Shown here piece after piece: positions 52,674 to 64,000 of a stretch of 64,000 nucleotides of DNA. Location of the stretch: positions 9,195,365-9,259,364 of the forward strand of contig OY718806.1 in the NCBI GenBank assembly GCA_963070105.1, in the 5' to 3' direction. Numbering within the stretch: position 1 is the stretch's first letter; each line of letters starts with the position of its first letter. A program made the translations under genes and the position numbers. Source of the DNA: Litomosoides sigmodontis (Eukaryota; Nematoda; Chromadorea; Rhabditida; Onchocercidae). The notes under the pieces were generated by a model. The model was not told where the DNA came from. It was given only the letters and a program-made list of their open reading frames with translations, and made no database searches.

Positions 52674-54138
52674 CGCTGAAAATAATTAAGCTACTGCTTG
52701 CTAGATCAGCACAACCGGCCACCGCAGAAAACAGATAATACAATAATGTGACCTTCGCTTCAACCACCTATTTCTTCATTTTTCAAAGCTCCATTTACGT
52801 CTTCATCCTTGCGCCATATTTCCGTAGAATAAAAATAGCTTGACAGGCGTGGAGAAACCAAAGATTACTGTATTCCCATTGACTATTCCTTTCCTTCACC
52901 TCTTCACTAATTCACTCAAATGATAAAAGATAGTTGACGTCATTCAGTCGCTCTGCACTCTTCCTATATTCCACTCGAATCTGCATTTTTACGAGACGAG
53001 AGAAAATATGAACCTCTCTCATCTTTCCCATTGCTAAAGCGTAGTGACGAAGAAGTATGATATCAGTGTTTAGAAAGAATTTATCCTGTCGTAAGAGGAA
53101 CACTTCGAGGATGAAAGGATGTTGACCTGCTATTTCCTAAATCTTCCGGAAGACCTGCTATTTCCCAAATATTCTGGAAATATTTCCCTTTGGATGAACT
53201 ACTGACTGAGCCTATCAGAGCACGAAGTGTTGTGAAACTTTTGCTATGGAGAAGTTTGCTTGATCGAATAATTATTGACTTATCCACTTGCAACAACGAC
53301 ACAGTACCAGCAGCACCGGCAATCGCTCTTGCAACGACTAGCCAGCCTCTCTGAGAACCTCCCGCCCGATCCTCCTGGTCACGCAGAAGAGGAATGCCTC
53401 CCGCCTTTTTGCAAACATGATCTACTACATACATAGGTAGTTGATAGAGAGAGGGGCGGGTTACGGACACTGAGTGATTGGCTGACATCAACACGGATTG
53501 GTGACAAACGCGGGAAACAGTCTGATTGAATGATGCAGTGAATAGCACGTTGCATGACTAACGAATTAACTAGCGTTTGGGGGGAGGGGGGAAGGATACG
53601 ATAGGTGACGGATTACATTTAAATGATAATTAGATAAGAATTTTAAATAATTAGATAAGAATTACGTGCAATATTTACAACAAACGTATTTCCCGCTAGA
53701 CCTCGGATTTCTCGACACGGAGGAGAAGTGGACAAGAAGACCATGTGCATATGGTATGGCATGGTAGAAGTGCACCTTCATTCTTTCCTACTTTATCAGA
53801 ATTCTACTTCGCATAAAAATGATAATAGGTTTGCGTAAGAGATGTTAGAAGAACATTTACCTCATATTCCAATATCGTACCAGTGCACACGTCGACCATT
53901 TGTTACTACGCATCACGCTGATTGTTAGCGTCGTTCAGAGTGAGGCAAATAATCGTGCCTCGTTAATTATAGCATGTAAATTAGTGCCACATGCTAAAAT
54001 TATGCACGTACTATTAATGTACGTATTGCGCGGTAGTAATTCATTATGTATTCCATTAATTCGTTTGGATATGTTCCCTCCTTACTTGCAACAAATATAA
54101 ACGGTGCTGCTATATATCTGTTACTGTTTCAGTGTTAG
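52674..54138. other. less AT-rich spacer upstream of the H2B variant
   Basis: Base composition is more balanced than the background. A minus-strand frame of 155 codons is open at 53081-53548, but has no recognisable domain, splice context or supported start, so it is not called a gene. Sequence at ~53930-54130 resembles the H2A upstream regions, including a gctaaaatt...ttaatg block near 53992. Confidence 0.4.
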
Positions 54139-54273
54139 ATGGCAAGAAGAGAAAATCACGATTGGACTAGTCTTACTGTTCATCGTTTGCTTCACAAGGG
54201 AAACTGTATCGAAAGGTACCTGACAGCAGTGCTTCCATTATCTATCTACCGCATTGTCGTTACAAATAGCTAG
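54139..54273 (+). pseudogene. decayed H2A gene retaining an H2A-type promoter
   Basis: Begins at the position expected for H2A after a TTTCAG at 54127-54132 and H2A-like upstream sequence. The 44-codon frame has only short H2A-like pieces (VHRLLHKGNCIER, resembling the alpha-1/loop-1 region, and YLTAVL) and then stops. Histone alpha-2 onward is missing. Confidence 0.5.
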
Positions 54274-55690
54274 AAGTTTGAAAATGAAAATTTATTTTTA
54301 AATTCTTAATCTTCAAACCGCTTTTTACATGGTTTATATCAGAGAGCTATCTGTGCACTGGGATCTTTGGTCATCTCCGCAGAGGAGGTAGGAATGACCC
54401 TGTTAACAGTGGAGGATCCTCTCCGAATACAGTACCTTAGCTGTGAATGCTGTCTCTTCCATTTCTATATTACTTTATTATTACACCATCGTTAATATTT
54501 GGATAAAATTTAGGCAATCAATGGAATTGCTTAATATATTAATAGACCCGATAAATTGATAAACATGAAAAAACATATTATTGTTATGGTTTACAATTAA
54601 AGTGTTATGCTTATGGCTTAGCATGAAGCGCTTTTGTCATACGAGTAATTACAGCAATATGGAATGATTGATAGTTGGAATGAAATGAGCTTGCGATGTA
54701 CGAAAGTGGAGAGACAGATGAACAAATTATTTCCCTCATTTAAATACAATGTCAAACTTTCGAAATCGATCTCACTGCTTCCAGGCACTTCTCATCGATT
54801 AGCACCATTCGACGCACATGGCAAATTCGATTCCAGAAAGATCACTTCGTCAACCCAATTTTAAGTAAAGGTAAAGTAAATTTTAACAAGCTAACAACAA
54901 TGGCAACAACAACAACAACAAAAGCAACAAAGCACAAGCAATATAATAAGGCACAGCTCGAATATTATTGACTACTGTATGCTGAAATTTTGCTCGGGAC
55001 TCATCGACAGTGCATTTTTCTCCTAAGAAGATGAAGTTAGAATTGGTTTATGAAATCGTATCTGGGCAACATATTCACAGATGAGCGCGTTTGCATTTTA
55101 GCAAACTTCAGTTTATAGGAATTTATCGTGGCAGGCTATCATTCTTAAGAAAAACTTCCGCTATCAATAGATGACTGAAAGGCAGTTAACCCAAAAATGA
55201 AAAGTCAAATGTATCGTTGCGACTGATTAGAAGATGCGATGCTAACATTCATACGGGCGTTGAATGTGGACCATTCCTACATCTTTCTCCATGACTGAAA
55301 TAACAGGAAGCTTTGAGAGAAATTCCAGCACGTACGTAGTAAAATTTATAAAATTTTGTTGAAATTTTCAAAATTATAAGCTTCTTTTCGTATGTACGAA
55401 CAAAGAGGGGAAAAAGTAAACGTATTTCAAACTATCTTCTTTACGTAATTGTACAGTAAATGTACTTCATGATAACAGGCGAACTGTTTCGTTCATCGAT
55501 CAATAAACGATTATTTTCGGTTCTAAAAGGAAATTTTCATTAAAAGCAAACGAGAAGCATGAAATCGTGTTTCACTCAAAATTTCTAAAAATTCTCAAAA
55601 TATACACAGCTTAGAGCAATGCTAATGAGATTCAATCGACGATTACAGCTGCATGAAGGTTCATAGATTTTATTACAACACTAAATCTAT
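54274..55690. other. spacer and 3' flank of the NCAM-type gene
   Basis: No supported exon. A short (CAA)n run lies at ~54896-54922. The rightmost ~80 bp are the NCAM-type 3' UTR, duplicated in the palindrome spacer. Confidence 0.45.
55669..55674 (-). terminator. polyadenylation signal of the NCAM-type gene
   Basis: AATAAA on the minus strand 17 bp beyond the stop codon, giving a very short 3' UTR. The same signal is preserved in the deleted copy near 47175. Confidence 0.65.
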
Positions 55691-58600
55691 TTAAGGTATT
55701 TTTGTTGCGAAAAAAACGAACTTATCATTTTGTAAACCGTCTTCCAATTTATCACCATATTCTTCCTGATTGGATCCAAAAAGTGCTGAACAAATTAGTG
55801 CTAAAAATCCACGACGTTGCATTAAACAACACACAGCATCTACGATGAGAGCTAACAATGTGAGCAATACAATGATTAGCAATAAAATCGTCAACCAATT
55901 AGAATGGCCATTCCGACGTCCACCTCCCACATATTCTGCAAAACTGCCAGTTACTGCTTGCTTCTTGCAATTTCAATTGTTTTTCCATAAGCAACAAATA
56001 GCATTATGGAAATGAACAAGAAATGATACCGAAATATTTCATCATATGTTCCTTTATGAATGATCGGTATGAAATAAGAGACGAAAAATTACTTCAATAA
56101 AATTTCGTTAGGAGAAGAGAATAAAGTATAAACAATGAGCCAGATCAACTAACCAGATGTATTGATCACAACCGAATGAGCATCACTATTACCAATACTG
56201 TTAACAGCAATTAGCTTTACTTCATAGGTTGTAAGTGGTTTCAGGAACGATAGATCCACTTCGAGATTATCAGCACCTAAATCGAGCTCAAAACTTTCCG
56301 CACTATAATGTTTCTGCAAAATGTCCTTCATTATTATTTAGAAGAAAATTTAGCAGTTTATTAATTTAACATATGATCACACGTAAATGAAAAATGCTTC
56401 TATGAAATGATTGAGTAAACGAATATTCCAGTTTGGTTAAGTACTTGAATAATAACGCATAAGCAATTATTTATTATTAGCAATGCAGTATCGAAATACC
56501 ATTTCAGTGTGTTCTATTTCTTTTAGAATTAATTTATATGCAATAATTGGTGAGCCACGGTTATTTGGCTCATTCCAGACCACTTTACAGTCTTTCGAAC
56601 AATCATACTGTACGTCAGTCGGCGCATCCGGTGCTGCAAAATTGTTCGGATTGGGAATACTGAGAAAATAATATTTTTTTTGTATATACTGTCGTGCCAT
56701 CGCATATCTCAGATATGAAAGAAAGAGGCTTTTACGATATAGGAAAAGAATTGTGCATTTTCCTATTCCTATATCGAATTACTGGACACGTTTGAAAAAT
56801 AGACGAATAAAAGAGACAAGTTGTAAGATAAGGAGTAAAACGGACAACACAATTTATTTTTCCTCAATGACATAAATATGATAACTTTTTAAAACTCAAC
56901 GGCTTCACTATTATTTTCTTTAATTAGCCGATTTTTCCCTCTCATTGCATTGGAATGATTTTACAGATAATGTTGCATTTGAGTTTTAGTAAAGATTACA
57001 AAAATTGTACCCCACGGATCCGTAGTCTGAATGACATCGGGAACACTCATTCCTGACATACCAGCTTCATTGATAGCTTGCGCTCGAACTTTGTATCTGC
57101 TTTGCGGTTTCAAATGGTGAAATTTAAATTCATGCTCCCCATCAAAATCAAATGTTACATTCATGATATTTGTTTCATCATGGCCTTTGTTCGCCTGCAA
57201 CACTTTGATCGAAAATACATAGCAATGGTTATTCAAAAGTTTATTATTATAAAAAATTCAAAGAAGTAAGCGAAATTTGGGCAGAATTTCCGACGGATAA
57301 TGATAAAGTGCAGGTTTGTATTAATAAAATCAAAAAAATGTGAGATATAGCTAATTGTAAGAAGTCAAATTTTTTTAAGTTGGAACAAACCTCATCTTCA
57401 AGAACAATGTAAAACGTAATGTTTAATGGCAGTTTTCCAGGCGGTGAGTTTTTCAGTTCGCCAATGGTGCATATACCAAAATTCGGATAACTATGTTCGT
57501 GACAATTGAGCTTGCTTGGTGTTAGCGGTGGCACTGCAATTAAAGAACTAAGCGACTGGAGAAGGCAACAAGTGAACTTTTTTTGGTTTCCTAAATTGAA
57601 AGATTTCAATCTGATTAGTTGATGAATGGATTCCAATGTTATCATTGCAAAAGCAATCGCCGCTTTTGTAAAGATTTATCGATTGCATGGTTACAAGCGA
57701 TAACACCACAAGCAGAAGTCAGCAAATAAATTTGAAAAAAAGCGAACAATAAAACAGATGGTCAAAACAAACAAATTTCAATCAATCGAAGTTCAGCGTG
57801 ATCCGGTGGACCAATGCCATTGTCAGCCGTACAGGTATACTTACCAAAGTCATGCTCATCCACGTTTCGTACCTAAAATTTCCAACTCCGATTTCAGCAA
57901 AAATCTCAGTTCCGGTAATGATAAAAAGAAGGTGAAATACATAATGGAAAATTGGACACCCACCGTAAGAATTGTTGTCACAGTTTGGGTATCAAGGATA
58001 TACTTCAAACCATCCGCATAAATGATACCGAATGGACCAGTCCACGTCCAAGTCGGTTCCGGAACAGCACTTGCACCACAATGAATCATTGCTACATCAC
58101 CCCTTAGGATACGCTTTGTTCCACTATGATCAACAATTCGTGCGGCATCTGAATTTCAATATAATTTTAATTGTTTAATGTAGTCTATCCAAATCTAACA
58201 GTATTATCTCAAATCTATTGAAACTTACGAATGATGGACAGGAATACAGAGCCTTGATTCCTGCCAGCTTCATTTTCTGCTACACATTGATATTCGCCAG
58301 CGTCGTCTTCATCAACGGTTCTCAGTGTTAAAATGATAATGCCGTCGCCTTCGCTAACCGTTACATGATCATCCTGAATTCAAACAAAAAATACCTGATA
58401 ATAGAAAGAGAAAGAGATCAAAGTGAAGAAGCGAACAATTACATTTAAAAAGAACATACCGAAACAGCACTATTTCCGGCGGCTAAAGTGTTACCAACAA
58501 TAGCATTATATTTGTTAAATGATGTTGAGTTAAAATTTGAAATTCGTTCAGCTTGTTTCATCTGTATACTTGGCCATTCTTGCCCAAGATGCAACCACTT

Positions 58601-60510
58601 AGCTTTCAAATATCCATCACCACTAAATTCACATGCCAATTTCACTGTATCACCACGTGTAACTGTCAGATTCTTCATCAGCTTTAGCCTTGGTTTTCCT
58701 GAAGTTTCCAAAAATGATTAATAAATATGATGATAATTTCAGTTGCACCAAACATCATCAAACAAAAAGCGAACACTAACTGAAAACTGTTAGGTTGAAG
58801 TCGAGTCGTGCTTCATCCAAAGCATTTCTAGCGATACAACTATACGTTCCACTATCTGCCGGGATTAAATCACGAATTACAAGTGTGCCATCAGCTATTT
58901 CATACTTCTCGCAAGGTACAATGATATCCTCGTCTCCATCCTAGGATGATATTAAGTTAAAATGTAGCAAAATAGAAGCTTAAACAAGCAATTTCAGTTC
59001 CCTCTCCTCTCCCTCCCTCTCTCCTCTCTCTCTCTCTCTCTCGCCATCCACCTCTCTTCTTTGGATGTCGGGAAGGGCAACAGTTCCAACTTTGCAACAT
59101 TCTTTTGTAAACAGTTACAAACAAATTTTGCAATTAATATAAGAAAAAAAAAAACCTAACCGTATATTTTATCCACTGATAGTGAGGTGCAGGTTTGCCG
59201 ACAGCTTGGCATCGAATTACAAAATCACGACCTTCGACACCATACGTGGCTTCTGATCCGTCAAGTATTATTATTTTCGGACGTGCTATAAACTTTCAAA
59301 GATTAAATTTAGAAAATGGAGACTTGGAAAAATTAGGAAAAGCTGATACTTCATTTAGAATACGTGGTATTTTGAAAATAGAAACTTTTGTAAAAATAAC
59401 TTGAATAATTCAGCAAAACATAACAAAACTTCATTGTTGTTCTTTCTGTCTTTCTAAAATTTTAAAGCAAAATCATCAAAATTCGGGGAAATCTAACAAA
59501 CCATATCCGGTGACATTAATAGTAACAGTTTCGAAAGAGTAGAATTGTGCCACACTACAAGTGTATTGGCCATCATCCTGATCGGAATTATATTTAGGGA
59601 TTACCAAAATTTGATTTCTGTCCTCGAATTCATAGTTTCGTGGCCCACCTATAGGCACATAAATTTGATTAAATATCAATCATTATCATATGTGCATCAA
59701 AATTACTTCAAAAATTCAACAATTTTAATTTGATCTTAAATAGCTCGCACTCTAGTATTTCGTGATTGCTGCAAATTAAAACAACAAGCATATCATAACA
59801 AGCACTAATCTACAAATAAATTATTTACTTGAAATAAAATCTAAAAAGTTAAATTCCTGAATTTTTGGTCAACTAACGCTGTGATGTTTGAAGAGTACTA
59901 GAAAAATAATTTTAATGCATCCAATCAGTCATTTCTGTTCGTTTCTTTTTTTTTCTTTCTTCAAAATCATAGAATATGTCACTGTACAATTTAACAATTC
60001 ACGTCGTGTGCTTCCCTCACATCAATGCGTGTGCTCTTTCATTTTTTTCCTCTTTTTAAATGCAAATTTTATCGCTGCAATCTTAAATGGTCGAAGTGCT
60101 TTCAATGTAACACCGGATGAAAATTTTAGTCAATAAATTTCAGCTTTGTAAGTATTCGAAAATTTAAAATCAATTTTCACACACACACACACACACACAC
60201 ATACGCACACATATAAGTATGATATTGTTTCCTTAGTTCAACAATGATATCACCTTTATCAATGAGCTGATTGATACAACGTTTACGTTTTTGTATAAAT
60301 ACTGTAAAATAATTCTAATAATGCTCATTTTACACCTCCTCCCCATACAACCAGTCTTTCTCTCCCCTTTCTCTCTCTCTCTCTCTCTCTTTCTCCTTTT
60401 CTCAAATTTATGTAGTATACAGGAATATAGAATGCCTTTCCTTCTCATTAAATTAAGCAAACATTTTACAAAAGATTTTCTACTTTAAATTAAATACAAA
60501 GTAGTTCTTT

Positions 60511-60549
<39 letters not shown>

Positions 60550-62302
60550 CAGTTTCACAATGTGTTACATGTAAAACCTGAATACTTCAAATCTTATCAT
60601 TTTTGTTGCATTAATTTCTCGATGACAGTTAGCACTTCCACTAATTGTGGAATGACGACGACTTTTCACCTTTTAACATATCTCATAAATGATAAGAGAA
60701 AATACCAGTTGATAAGGAAGATGGAAGTTGATGAAATTGTGAAAAAAAAAGACATTTTTTTTTTACGATTTTCACCTATCAAAGAAAAAAACGAAATTTT
60801 CTTTTCCTATCAAATATGTCAAACCTTCAGCAATCGTTTTGCCTTCAAATTGCCAAAAAATTTCCAGTGTTGGATCGCCACGCACTCGGCACACAATTTC
60901 AGCATCGTAACCTTCTTCCGGATGTTGCTCCAATTCAACATCAATAAATTCCGCTGCTTCTGAAACAGTCAGTTACTACTGGTAAATGAAACTTTTCAAT
61001 TTTCACAGAAACATATCTTTAAAAATGCTTTCCTCTAATTTTTGTTAAAATCAATTTCATTTTTTCAAACAAGAAATACATAAATATGCATTATATATTT
61101 AGTGTAAACAGGAAAAAAAAAGACCAATTGAAACGAATTTTTTAAGGTAAATAAAAATAATTGTTTTTTCCTTTCAATTTAAAAATTGAATTGTTGAATG
61201 GAGGAAATAATATGTTTGAGAGAATACGAACGAATGAATGATATGTTTGTTGATTGATCCTTCGTTTGAACATTACCACCGCTAACACTGACCACACATT
61301 TGTACGTGCCACTGTCCTCAACTGTCGGCTTGATGAAAAGTAATCGAGCCGATAATGGCTTCATACGACTTACAGCTATCCTTCACAAAAAAAAAAAAAA
61401 ACGTAGGGAATGAAATTTAAGAAATTTTTTTTGATGCAAAATATTCGTTATAAAAGAAAGAAAACCGAAATCCAAAAAATCAACTTGTGTAAAAATATCA
61501 CTTTCACAAATCATACCATATCATTTCACACTGTGTAACAGAAAAAGTAAGTATAGGATGAAAAGGAACACTTGTTTAATAAAGTAATTAATAGAATTAT
61601 TCTATCGTTCTAAATAAGTCCTTTAGTACAAACTATAATTAACCGTAATTATGCTCCATAGTTATACTCACAATTTCTAATCAAATTACATTATAAATTA
61701 TTACTTAAATTCATTATTCAACTAATTATAGTTATACCGTACAATTATACATTTTTAAATTTGTTCGAAATTATATACTTATATATTTTTCCACTTCAGT
61801 ACTCCAAAATTGCACTTTCCAACTGATCTCAAATTACGTACTAAATTTTTGCTTAAATTTATCATTTAACTAAATGGCATATTTTAATTAATTTAATGAG
61901 AAGAATTTTTAATCTCGAATTATTTATTAAATTTTTACTTGCGTTTATTATTTAATTAAATTTTATACATTAATTAATTTAATGGGATAATTTCATTCAT
62001 AATGCTTCGTCATCATTTTTCCATCTGAAATGGCAAAAAAATTCTGTCCCTTATTTAATATGAAATAGAAGGAGAAAAAAAGAAAAAAAAAGGTGAGAAG
62101 TATGAGAGGAAAGTGTAAAGAGGAGAAAGGATGAAGGTAAGATGCTTCGTTTTTTTTCCTCTTCTTTTTAAATTCGAATTATTGAGATTGCTGATATCGG
62201 TATTTCGTTACAACGGCTTCATTTGCATATACCGCATACCCAAACCCAAACACATGCATATATGCACAGACACACACCAACCCACACACACACACACACA
62301 CC

Positions 62303-62334
<32 letters not shown>

Positions 62335-63316
62335 CATGTGGTTTATTATATATGAAACATGTGAAAAAAGATGCATTTACGACGGATTGGATAGAATGAT
62401 TAAATATTATTTGCATGAATTTACTAGCATTATGCATCAGAATTGTTAACATAGAGAGAGGGAGAGATAGAGAGAGGAGAGAGGGAGAGAGATGAAAAAA
62501 AGAAAATATTTTTGCTTCCGAAATTATTTTCGTTACTTCAATCGGTTAACAAAAATGACATTAAACGACGGATATTTGTCATCAAAAAATAATCTAGTAA
62601 TTGCTGTTTTTCTTTTTGTTTCGTAATTTTCAAAAGATGCTAAAAATCAAGTACTCTAAAATGTTAGCGATCAGGTATTTTTTTTTTGTTAAATTACAAT
62701 TCGATGTATCAATGCGGCTGGTCAAAGAATAATATTTACATTCATTTAAAAAGAAAATTTAACTAATTTTTGCTTATCTGTGGATGATTTGCCCATTCAA
62801 TGAATTGACTGTTTCAAACATTTCGTATTAATTGAGTGTGAAATTGCTTGCATTGGTTATTGCACTTACAACTACGTGTGAATTTCATTCTAAACTTAAA
62901 ATCTCTTCACACTCAAACATCTAACATTCATTCTGTTATTATTTTTTCTTTTTTTTTTTTTTAGAAAAACTATTTGAAAAATTCCCGTGCAACATAATTC
63001 CATTGAGAAATCATTTGAAAATTTTGCAAAAAAATTAATTTCGTAAATTTTGATATAAGAAAAAAAATGGCATGAAATTTGAAATGTGCAGTAGGGAATG
63101 AATTAGCGCACTCATTCCTCTCTGCAAGAAAACAGAAGCAAACCAACCTTCCCTGTCCATCAATGGGCCTTTCATCACTTTCACGATACCATTTGATGTC
63201 CACTTTAGCATTGCGTTCCTTCTGAAGACCAATCACTGAACAAATAACAGCTATATTTTCATCACTTTTTCGATTCTCCAATTGTTGCTCTGTCGGCAAA
63301 ATATGCACCTCCCATC
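55691..63316 (-). CDS. NCAM / Fasciclin II-type cell adhesion molecule (5 Ig + 2 FnIII + TM), 5' end outside window
   Basis: Exons 5' to 3': 63316 to ~63133, ~61375-61232, 60959-60825, 59648-59502, 59285-59161, 58940-58781, 58698-58460, 58373-58229, 58148-57964, 57872-57773, 57533-57391, 57194-57011, 56633-56500, 56313-56154, 55935-55691. All joins keep phase except the first, whose edges are uncertain. Successive exon pairs encode five Ig domains (second-cysteine motifs DSGTYKC, DDGQYTC, DSGTYSC, DAGEYQC, DFGKYTC) and two fibronectin III domains (PQSRYKVRAQAINEAG; LTTYEVKLIAVNSIG). The last exon has a Ser/Asn linker, a transmembrane helix (LLLIIVLLTLLALIVDAVCC) and a ~45-residue cytoplasmic tail ending FVFFATKIP. 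This domain order is that of NCAM/Fasciclin II, which mediates homophilic adhesion in axon guidance and fasciculation. The signal peptide exon is not visible. Two introns are long: 59649-60824, and the 1.7 kb intron after the first recognised exon. Parts of this gene are duplicated at 47003, 48710 and 50425. Confidence 0.9.
57372..58448. repeat. parental half of an inverted duplication with 48710-49787
   Basis: Covers the second Ig4 exon to the first FnIII-1 exon with intervening introns, near-identical to the reversed sequence at 48710-49787. The pair is separated by about 7.6 kb. Confidence 0.9.
60180..60200. repeat. (CA)n microsatellite
   Basis: Short CA run in the large intron of the NCAM-type gene. 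CT runs follow at ~60367-60390 and ~60516-60546 in the same intron. Confidence 0.85.
62278..62334. repeat. (CA)n/(TA)n microsatellite
   Basis: CA repeat passing directly into TA repeat, in the intron between the first two recognised NCAM-type exons. A GA-rich tract follows at ~62453-62492. Confidence 0.85.
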
Positions 63317-64000
63317 CTTTAAATCAAAAATGATGCGAAACGTAGAAAAGAAAAACGTGAAAAAATTGCTAAATTTTTATTCGAACAGCAATAAAATTAA
63401 AGGAAAAAAAAGAAAGTAAACACTTCTTCTAATCAGAAATTATGATTATCATTATGATAAGTTATCATTTTTGATATTTGCAGTGTTAGCTGTTAAAAGT
63501 TCCTTTCAATATTGCCCCTAAATTTAGATTAATTCAATTGCAATTTATGTTTCGTTTCGCAAAGCAAAAAAAAAAGATAATTTTACAAAATTTACTAAAT
63601 TGCTTCCTTTTCAAGTAACTAAATTTACGGGAAAATTATTTCATTCATATTTGAAAGCAATGAAAGAAATTATTATGAAGTAATGTTCGCTCAAATGATT
63701 ATTAAATAACAATAGGTGTGGTAGATGTGCGACTGTTATTTCAGTAATTAATAATAATGCAATATTGTTTTTGCTCACAATTATTAATGCATAACAAAAC
63801 AAAAAATTGTTAAAAGGAAGCTAAAAAAAAGATTTTTTCATCAAAAATTAAAATTAAATCTCAAAAATTTGAAAGCATTTCAAAATGAACAATTGGTACA
63901 TTGCATTTGCTAAGCGAGATCAATGAAATTGGAAACGGAGAGAAAATGAAAAATCCATGGAATTAATAAAAATTCAAATTTTTGATAGAATTATGCAAAT
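63317..64000. other. presumed 5' intron of the NCAM-type gene
   Basis: The exon at 63316 begins after an acceptor, so the gene continues upstream. No exon is recognisable in this AT-rich stretch. Confidence 0.4.

Noticed and set aside
53081..53548. 155-codon minus-strand open frame upstream of the H2B variant
   Set aside because: No domain, signal peptide or splice context. The less AT-rich composition makes long chance frames likelier here.

Overview
The window reads as nuclear DNA of a nematode, most likely a filarial or related spirurid (inference). The evidence is a very AT-rich background, short exons bounded by GTTTGT/GTAAGT donors and TTTCAG/TTTTAG acceptors, and proteins whose closest recognisable families are animal ones. 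There are no bacterial operons, rRNAs or CRISPR arrays. Exon joins below were made by reading splice sites and codon phase by eye; none has been tested against transcripts.

Layout. 1-14.8 kb is mostly non-coding and simple-repeat-rich: one orphan minus-strand exon at 5.1-5.3 kb, a ~200 bp (AAAT)n tract, and a perfect ~1.15 kb (TAA)n tract at 11.9-13.1 kb. 14.8-17.8 kb (+) is a complete twinfilin gene in nine exons. 19.6-26.7 kb (-) is the 5' part of a gene for a large low-complexity protein with an N-terminal Zasp-like (ZM) motif and a polyglutamine run. 29.1-31.2 kb (-) is a six-exon gene for a 255-residue protein I do not recognise. 31.2-35.0 kb is repeat-rich spacer. 35.1-40.35 kb (+) is a 16-exon UPF1-like superfamily 1 helicase of the IGHMBP2/SMUBP-2 type. 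40.9-44.3 kb (-) is a mahogunin-type (MGRN1/RNF157) RING E3 ligase, convergent with the helicase; its first exon was not found.

45.4-55.7 kb is the unusual part. Two 1,381 bp arms form a near-perfect inverted repeat around a 461 bp spacer, and each arm carries the same divergent histone H2A gene. A third H2A variant shares only its C-terminal half and 3' flank with the arms. A divergent H2B with a long basic/serine-rich tail and two decayed H2A relics lie nearby. Interleaved with them are three pieces copied from the neighbouring NCAM-type gene: an inverted 1.08 kb copy of Ig/FnIII exons, a decayed copy of the transmembrane exon, and a deleted copy of the 3' end inside the palindrome spacer.

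55.7-63.3 kb (-) is the source gene: an NCAM/Fasciclin II-type adhesion molecule with five Ig domains, two fibronectin III domains, one transmembrane helix and a short tail, with two exons per extracellular domain. Its 5' end lies beyond the window.

Twinfilin (actin capping) and the ZM-motif protein are both cytoskeletal, but nothing in the sequence links their regulation. The best candidate for an undescribed system is the cluster of rapidly evolving, probably germline-type H2A/H2B variants held in a palindrome and intermixed with fragments of a cell-adhesion gene.
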